NCBI GenBank assembly: GCA_039602395.1
Contig: JBCNJP010000010.1
Location: 30,693,414 to 30,757,413 of the forward strand
Length of the DNA: 64,000 nucleotides
Origin: Deinandra increscens subsp. villosa
Lineage: Eukaryota > Streptophyta > Magnoliopsida > Asterales > Asteraceae
Direction: 5' to 3'
In this document: one piece after another, positions 58,247 through 64,000 of the stretch
How the letters are laid out: every line of letters begins with the position of its first letter
How positions within the stretch are numbered: position 1 is the first letter of the stretch
The notes under the pieces: model-generated
The model's database searches: none
Seen by the model: only the letters and a program-made list of their open reading frames with translations
What the model was told of the DNA's origin: nothing
Position numbers and translations under genes: made by a program

Positions 58247-58633
58247 CTACAAATGACACAAAATTTCATATATAAGAGAAAAGAAGAATGATGTGTAAAC
58301 AAGTCATTCGCTGGACCATCAAATGCATACCTTGAAACTGACAAATAATAACAATAACCATACTATCCAAATGTATTATACCAATAACTAAGATCTAGCT
58401 TAGAATCACGTTCAAACTTTTTTTTAGATAACTATTATAGTAAATAGGAAATAACTTGAATTACATAACGATGTCTAACTCATGGATATACTAGATGAAA
58501 GAGCCATAAGACCATTGTTTGATGTGCTAATTAGGCTTGGCAAATCAGAAAGTATACAAATGTGATATATACTAAATTTGATGCTTGACCTAGTGGACAA
58601 CATCTTGATGCGTATATCAAGATATATCAAGAA

Positions 58634-60001
58634 AATGAGAAGTCATTGTGTATACATGTGTTTATTTTGCAAAGATTTTAAACTTGTTTGACGTTATTTA
58701 TTTTCTCAAAGGATTAGACATTCTCTGCGTATCGAAAGATCGACTGATTGTTGTTCGTTTGAAGTTCTGCTTTATTTTCTTGGTGTTTCATATAACTCAT
58801 CAGACTTTCTCTGCGTGTACGGGAGTACCGACCTGATTGTTGTTGAGTTATACAATTTCAACTTGTTTTATTTTCTTATTTTGTTAAATCTGAGGCCTTA
58901 TCTGCGTATCGAAAGATCGACCTTAAGGTAGACGATTTAACGTTCTTATTTCTTTTTGCATGGAACACAGTTGACTATATCATATATACAATTATTATGT
59001 GTTTAATCACAAGTGAAATCACAAAAGTGTGATAAGCAAAAGCATATCTGAGTATGTCTGATAGTATGGGGTACACTGGTCAATGCAAATCTAATCAATA
59101 CCTTAACATATCTAGATGTTATGAGTATGATTACGCCTGAGTTTAAAGTTGGACAAATTATATCTGCAATCGACATGGCTTGTGTGCTATAATAATCAAA
59201 ATTGAAGTGTAGTTCAGCATGTTATGTCCAATATGATCCCAAGTCGTGATCTTTCTCACAAAAGACAAAAATAGTGTCTAATTTTGTATTACATTTAATT
59301 TTCTATATTAGAAAATACCAAAAAGATTTTAGGTGTGTTTTGATATACACTTTAGAAAAATCAAAAAGATTCTATTTCTTATTTCTTTTCGATTGATCAA
59401 CACGGAATACGAAATTAATTTTAAAATTTAAAATATCATGGAGTCTTAAAGAGACATTTTGCACCAAGATTATTTATGTTGGCAGGTTTCTGAGTGGAAA
59501 GAGAACATCACAATTTCAAGTCTTCTGAATTTGTTAATAAAGATTTTACACGCGTTGCAATGTCAAGTATTCAAGATCAGACTCATCATCAAGTTGAGGA
59601 AGAGTTTGGTTGAAGATACAAGATTATGTGGAAGTTGATACTGCACATGTCGAGGGGGAGTTTGTTGATGCATAATTATAGGTCGTCATGTAAAGTATCA
59701 AATACAAGACAAAGTTGCAAGATTGTGTTGATCCGAACTAGAGGCGAACTACAAATTCGGAGTCACACGAACTAGTCCGAACTGGCAGTTCGGATGATCG
59801 TAGTTTGCACTTTGAAGTTCAACTATAAATAGCTTGTCTTGTATAGAATTCACAACTTATTTGTCATATCTTCTGTGTGTGTTTTCTGTGTAATCTCTCT
59901 GTGGTCTAATACAAGTTCCTTTGTATTTACTCAACGTGTTCATACGTTTTACATAGATTTCGATACGACCGAGTAGACGATCCAATGCTCACGCATTTAC
60001 A
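58634..60001 (+). mobile_element. Cop-F: copia 3' fragment (3' untranslated region and LTR)
   Basis: 58634-59662 is the plus-strand counterpart of the Cop-A 3' region (about 20290 down to 19229), with the same triple motif TCTGCGTATCGAAAGATCGA. It runs through the tract GAGGGGGAGT into an LTR. All coding sequence and the 5' half are missing. Confidence 0.85.
59663..60001 (+). repeat. Cop-F 3' LTR
   Basis: 339 bases, TGTTGATGC...ACGCATTTACA, related to the Cop-A LTR ends. TATA box CTATAAATAGC at about 59822-59832. Contains CGAACTGGCAGTTCGG-type words. Confidence 0.85.
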
Positions 60002-60020
60002 TTAGTCAAACACCCACGAA

Positions 60021-61444
60021 TGTTGGTACTTTATGTATTATTTTGGTCTATCTTACATTTGTTTGCTGTAAAATGTCTTAAACAGGTAATTAAGGGGGCA
60101 AAGTGATATTTGGGGATTTTACAAAGTTTTGGGGCTGAAATGAACAAAATTCGAAGATCTGACATTTTGTACACATCACGACCCATGATGGTCATCACGG
60201 CCCGTTTCAAGGATCAACGAAGAAACCCTAATTCGTTAATTCATGGCGGCGCTTACGGCCCGTAACCACGTAATGAGTCGTTATGACCGAATTTCAAAAC
60301 CCTAAATTTTCACTATAAATACCAAATCATTTGGTCATTTTCGAGGGTTACACATTAGAGACCAGTATAGTTCGGTTCTAGAGGAGTCGAGAGGCTAAAA
60401 GTCGTAGAATTCAAGGCTAGAAGTCTTCGATTGATAGATATATCAAGTTATTCGAAGATTCGGCTATTGGTCGACTTTGGTTTGCGCTTACAATCATGTT
60501 TAATTCCATTTTATTTGATGTTTTATGTAGTTTAGCTATGAGAAGCTAACTCTCTTGATGTCATCTGAGACATTGTGATCTATTTATCGTTTTACCTATG
60601 AATTGACGTTGAATATTTTACATAATGATTTTAGTATAATGATTATGATTCCTTTTGCATGTTGAATGATGTGTTTGATCCTTTCCTAGTAGTATTAGGT
60701 TTGGTTGGTAGGATAGACGTATTCTGCTCATTAAATTGATGATATTTCTTAGTTGGTAATCTAGCGATATCAATATGTGTTTAGGAACTCTAGCGAACCT
60801 AGATAAGAAATGGTGAAGATGCATATTTAATAATCTGTCTTGTTTGAAGTATGTCTTTGTGTTTGGTCATGAATCTTAGCTTCCATGTCTTGGATAAAGG
60901 GAATACTGAAATGACTAAATATATTGCATATGTTATTGCATGTAATTGGGTTATGAGTTATTAGTCCATCATGGTTCATCAGAATAGGATTGGTCTATGA
61001 TCCTAGGTCTTAGATCATGTGTTTAGTGTCCTATAGCTAGGTCATTAATTCGTGGATTCTTCATTATGATTGTGGTTTTAATTGCTGATTTATGAGTTTA
61101 GAGACTATAAATCTATTAGACAGTTTCTTACAAATGTCAATGTCAGGTCTAGGTAATACATGAATAGTGATCAGTCTTAGATGATATATGTTCTTTATTC
61201 TGATTTTACATCTACGTTATTATTGCCACCTTCATTCTGTTTTCTTATTTACTGTCTAAAAGTTATTAGGAATTATGACGGAATCCTGATGATGATAACT
61301 AGGTTTAGATTGATTACACCATTGCTTCCTTAGGTCGAACCTAGTTTCTTTTTGTGCTACCATACACGATAGGTCCGCTTTCCTATATATGCATGCGTAG
61401 TCATAAGGTAATTTAGCTTTATAAATTTAAAGGTCATATTTGCA

Positions 61445-61502
<58 letters not shown>

Positions 61503-61677
61503 TAGGTTCAAATGAGAACTTTTTATTTTGAGAACTTTTGAGAACTAAATCTCAACCACAAATTTCAGGGGGGGGGGACCACTACAATTCATGGGAGTGG
61601 GAATACATGTAATAAACATGTGGCTCAAATTAGTTCTTTTTAGTTCTCAAATCAAATTGGTTCTCAAATGATCCTCT

Positions 61678-61731
<54 letters not shown>

Positions 61732-61740
61732 TCGTGTGCA
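60021..61740 (+). repeat. Ath2 5' LTR (edges approximate)
   Basis: Starts about TGTTGGTACTTTATG. Contains CACGACCCATGATGG and ACGGCCCGTAACC-type palindromic words at 60175-60295, then the TATA box CACTATAAATACC at 60311-60323. (TA)n with MITE copy 2 is at 61449-61731. The right edge TGCA at 61740 is a guess from the primer site 12 bases on. Confidence 0.55.
61495..61684. mobile_element. MITE copy 2 in a (TA)n microsatellite
   Basis: About 190 bases, same ends as copy 1 (TATAGGGTTAGGTTCAAATG and CAAATGATCCTCTCCCTATA) and the same internal G run. (TA)n flanks at 61449-61496 and 61681-61731. The middle differs from copy 1 more than the ends do. Confidence 0.82.
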
Positions 61741-61752
61741 TCAAAGGCTTTT

Positions 61753-61770
61753 TTGCGTCGTTGCCGGGGA
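61753..61770 (+). other. Ath2 primer-binding site
   Basis: TTGCGTCGTTGCCGGGGA differs at two positions from TGGCGCCGTTGCCGGGGA, the tRNA-Asp-type primer site of Athila/Tat elements. Confidence 0.7.
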
Positions 61771-61914
61771 AGCAAGTCGTCATTCTGGACCTCATTAGGT
61801 TAGTTAGTTTAGGTAGTCTTTCTTTTCTGTTTTGCGTTTCTGCTTTCTAAACTTCAGAAAACCAAAAAAAAAATAATCCAAAAAGACCCAAAAATATTAT
61901 TCTGCTATTTCCAC

Positions 61915-63186
61915 TCGTGCGAGTCGTCCGCTTCTTATTCAAGATTTCGAAGATCCAGAACGCGTTATCCACCAAGCACACAGGATGAGGGATGCAGCGT
62001 ATCGTTCGATCGCTGACGCCAAGCCTACACTAGAAGGAGGGCAGTCGAGCATCACAAGACCCGCCATTCAAGGGAATTTTGAGATCAAGCCTTAAGGCAT
62101 CCAAATGTTTCAGAATGCGTCGCAATTCCATGGATTAGCGGAGGAGTGTCCACACGCACACCTTGACACCTTTCTCGAGATGTGTGACACATTTAAACTC
62201 GATGGTCTCACTAACGATGCAGTCTTGCTTCATTTGTTTCCATTCACTCTGGCAGGAAATGCCAAAACTTCGCTTAAGACCCTAACAGCAGGTTCCATCA
62301 CTACATGGGACCAGTTGGCAGAGAATTTCTTAGTTAAGTACTTCCCTCTCTCAAAAACTACTCATCTTCGCAGCAATATTATTTTCCCAAGACAAGGGGG
62401 AAGGTCTCCATGAGGCATGGGAAAGATATAAGGGGTTACTACGCAAATGTCCTCACCACAATATGGTTGCGTGGCTCGAAGTGCAGTATTTTTACATCGG
62501 GTTGAGCAATCCTACCCGTCTGCGCGTTGATTCCTCTTCAGGAGGATCAATCCTCAATAAAACTCCGGCTGATGCCATAACATTGATTGAAAGTCTAGCA
62601 GCCACAAGCTATGACTTGTAGCCATCGAGAGGTCGCCAAAGCTCTAATCCTAAGTGGCCTGACATTCTTGCCATAAATGATGTCACCTCACTGAACGCAA
62701 GGATCGAAGCTCTAACGAGCCAGGTGAATCGTCTACCACTAAATCCAATGGGTGTGATGCCTGTGGTAGTGCTCATACCTTGGATAAGTGTCATGTTTTC
62801 GCAGCTACGTTAACTGAGCAGGTTGAATCGAATCAAAACTTTTATGGTCGCTCATATGACCAATCTAATCGTCAAATTTAACTCAGATAACAGGAACCAG
62901 TCCGGTAGCTCCTGGCGAAATCCAAACTCGAATTCCAATTTCAACAATTCCAATCAACCTTATCGACCACCTCATTGTAACCAAGGTGAGCCATCTAAAT
63001 TGGATAAATAGGAAAAACTTGTCCAAAGTCTAGTGAATGCTGACAATAAACACGATACTAAAATAAAAAATTAGCAAGTTAGTATCCAGAATATGGAGAG
63101 ACACCTGGGGCAAATAGCTAATCTTTTATCCGAAAGAAATAAGGGTGAATTGCCTGGCAACACTGAGGTAAACCCTAATGCCAGTG
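61915..63186 (+). pseudogene. gag: Ath2 gag, broken
   Basis: The first part (RPLLIQDFEDPERVIHQAHR) runs to a TAA at 62092-62094. The Retrotrans_gag domain at 62105-62400 has FHGLAEECPHAHLDTFLEMC and GSITTWDQLAENFLVKYFP. After a frameshift near 62390 it continues with EAWERYKGLLRKCPHHNM to a TAG at 62620-62622. The C-terminal part has a knuckle-like CDACGSAHTLDKCHVF near 62750-62800 in another frame, then an Asn/Ser-rich tail and MERHLGQIANLLSERN, typical of Athila gag. At least three stops and two frameshifts. Confidence 0.82.
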
Positions 63187-63818
63187 TGATGTACCGTAAT
63201 TTGTACATCTTTCTAGTTGAATATTTCTTACACTTTAACTATTATATAGGATAACTTTTATCGAATATCACTTCTAATTGGTTCAGATTTAAATTTCATA
63301 TATTTCAGGAGACCATGAGTAGAAAGGGATTAAAATAGTGTATTTGAGCAAATAAATATACATGTGTATTTAAATTCAAGATGATGGATCCATGTGTGTT
63401 TGTCACGTGGGTTAAGCATGAATGGATGGGTTTAGGACTTTAAACATGTCACCAAATAAATATAAGTGAGTGGAGTTTTATGGACAACAAGACAATACCC
63501 AAATTAATCCTATGGAATGCACGTGGACTAGCAACCAATGTGGAAAAACAAAATAAAGAAAAGTTGGGCTTCATTTATGGGCTCACGTAAAGCAAAAGAA
63601 CAACGGAGTGCATGGGCTAGAAGTAGAGGAGAGTAGGTCAACAATTACCGGGTGGATATAAATTTGAAGGCAACTCACAATTAGCGGGGGGAGACAGAAT
63701 TACGGACGGCAGGAGACTCGTGAAAGAAAACAAACGGGAGCAACTTTGCAACACCCAAATTTTTATGACTTAAATTATATATGTGTGCTATATTTGTTAA
63801 GTAGCTGAAATGCATGTG

Positions 63819-63858
<40 letters not shown>

Positions 63859-64000
63859 TAATAGAGAAACGTCACGATTCACGTACGAATATTCGACACG
63901 ACATTCAAGGAAACGTCAAGAGTCGAATTAATAGAATATGGTAGATAACGAAAAATAAAGATCGTGGGCGCAAACGGATCTTAAATCCGAGTTATAACGA
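63187..64000. other. Unassigned LTR-like sequence
   Basis: No gene. Gag similarity ends at about 63187. GTGGATATAAATTTG near 63650 is TATA-like. TGCAACACCCAAATTT at 63747 resembles a gypsy LTR edge. (TA)n at 63824-63855. Confidence 0.3.

Larger units (their letters stand above)
56789..58633 (-). mobile_element. Probable Helitron, 3' end at 56789; other end uncertain
   Basis: On the minus strand the text GCGTGGGTACCCCACTAG ends in CTAG, followed by host T. The hairpin GTGGG-TAC-CCCAC lies immediately before it. That is the layout of a Helitron 3' terminus, inserted in an AT-rich site. I could not locate the TC 5' end; 58633 is only the start of the next recognisable element. Inside, an exon-like frame is visible near 58013-58250. 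Confidence 0.45.
60021..63190 (+). mobile_element. Ath2: Athila-like gypsy element, 5' end
   Basis: LTR (about 60021-61740) with a MITE inside, then a primer-binding site similar to the tRNA-Asp type used by Athila/Tat elements, then a broken gag. The sequence leaves gag near 63187. No pol is in the window. Confidence 0.75.

Noticed and set aside
62609..62794. Minus-strand frame in Ath2 gag
   Set aside because: Shadow of the plus-strand gag tail.

Overview
The window looks like a heterochromatic, retrotransposon-packed stretch of a large eudicot genome. It is AT-rich, carries long (TA)n tracts, and is built almost entirely from nested LTR retrotransposons plus CACTA DNA transposons. No intact host gene, tRNA or rRNA gene is visible. 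The non-pol extra ORFs in two copia elements resemble ones I associate with Asteraceae (daisy family) copia elements, so Asteraceae is my best guess. That is family-level inference, not proof.

Layout, left to right, with working names. Gyp1 (1-8226, minus) is a Ty3/gypsy element with 2.56-kb LTRs. Its integrase is deleted and the pol frame runs straight into the 3' LTR. CAC1 (8227-13720, plus) is the right part of a CACTA transposon. It holds a 12-exon gene of the Transposase_24 (Ptta/En/Spm) type and a 150-bp subterminal repeat array. Both sit in an old Athila-like remnant, Ath1 (13721-14794, then 23594 to about 27000). Ath1 is split by copia element A (14795-23593, minus, gag only), whose 3' LTR is itself split by a non-coding LTR element, B (14999-19047). 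The Ath1 LTR also holds a 1.7-kb GT-rich retroposed insert with a poly(A) tail and a 14-15-bp target duplication (24866-26609).

Copia element D (from 27361, plus) is the host of the largest nest. Its LTR carries a MITE in a (TA)n tract. Its gag is cut into three pieces by copia element E (30566-39712, minus, perfect CACTG duplication) and copia element C (39791-55361, minus). Element C is composite: gag, protease, integrase and the start of reverse transcriptase in the right half; then a long palindrome, a second primer-binding site and leader, and a broken roughly 1000-codon extra ORF in the left half. A Pack-type CACTA (CAC2, 48840-53259) sits in the zinc knuckle of C's gag and carries fragments that look like EF-G, alpha-mannosidase and calmodulin genes.

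After D come a probable Helitron end (56789 onward), a copia 3' fragment F (58634-60001), and the 5' end of an Athila element, Ath2 (60021-63190), with a second copy of the MITE in its LTR. The last 800 bases are LTR-like and unassigned.

The gene order implies an insertion history: Ath1, then CAC1, A and the retroposon, then B inside A; and D, then E and C, then CAC2 inside C. The most unusual cross-cutting observation is that nearly every element has its own short CpG-containing word repeated many times near its promoter, leader or termini. In element E the same word array also lies upstream of a possible second, internal promoter.
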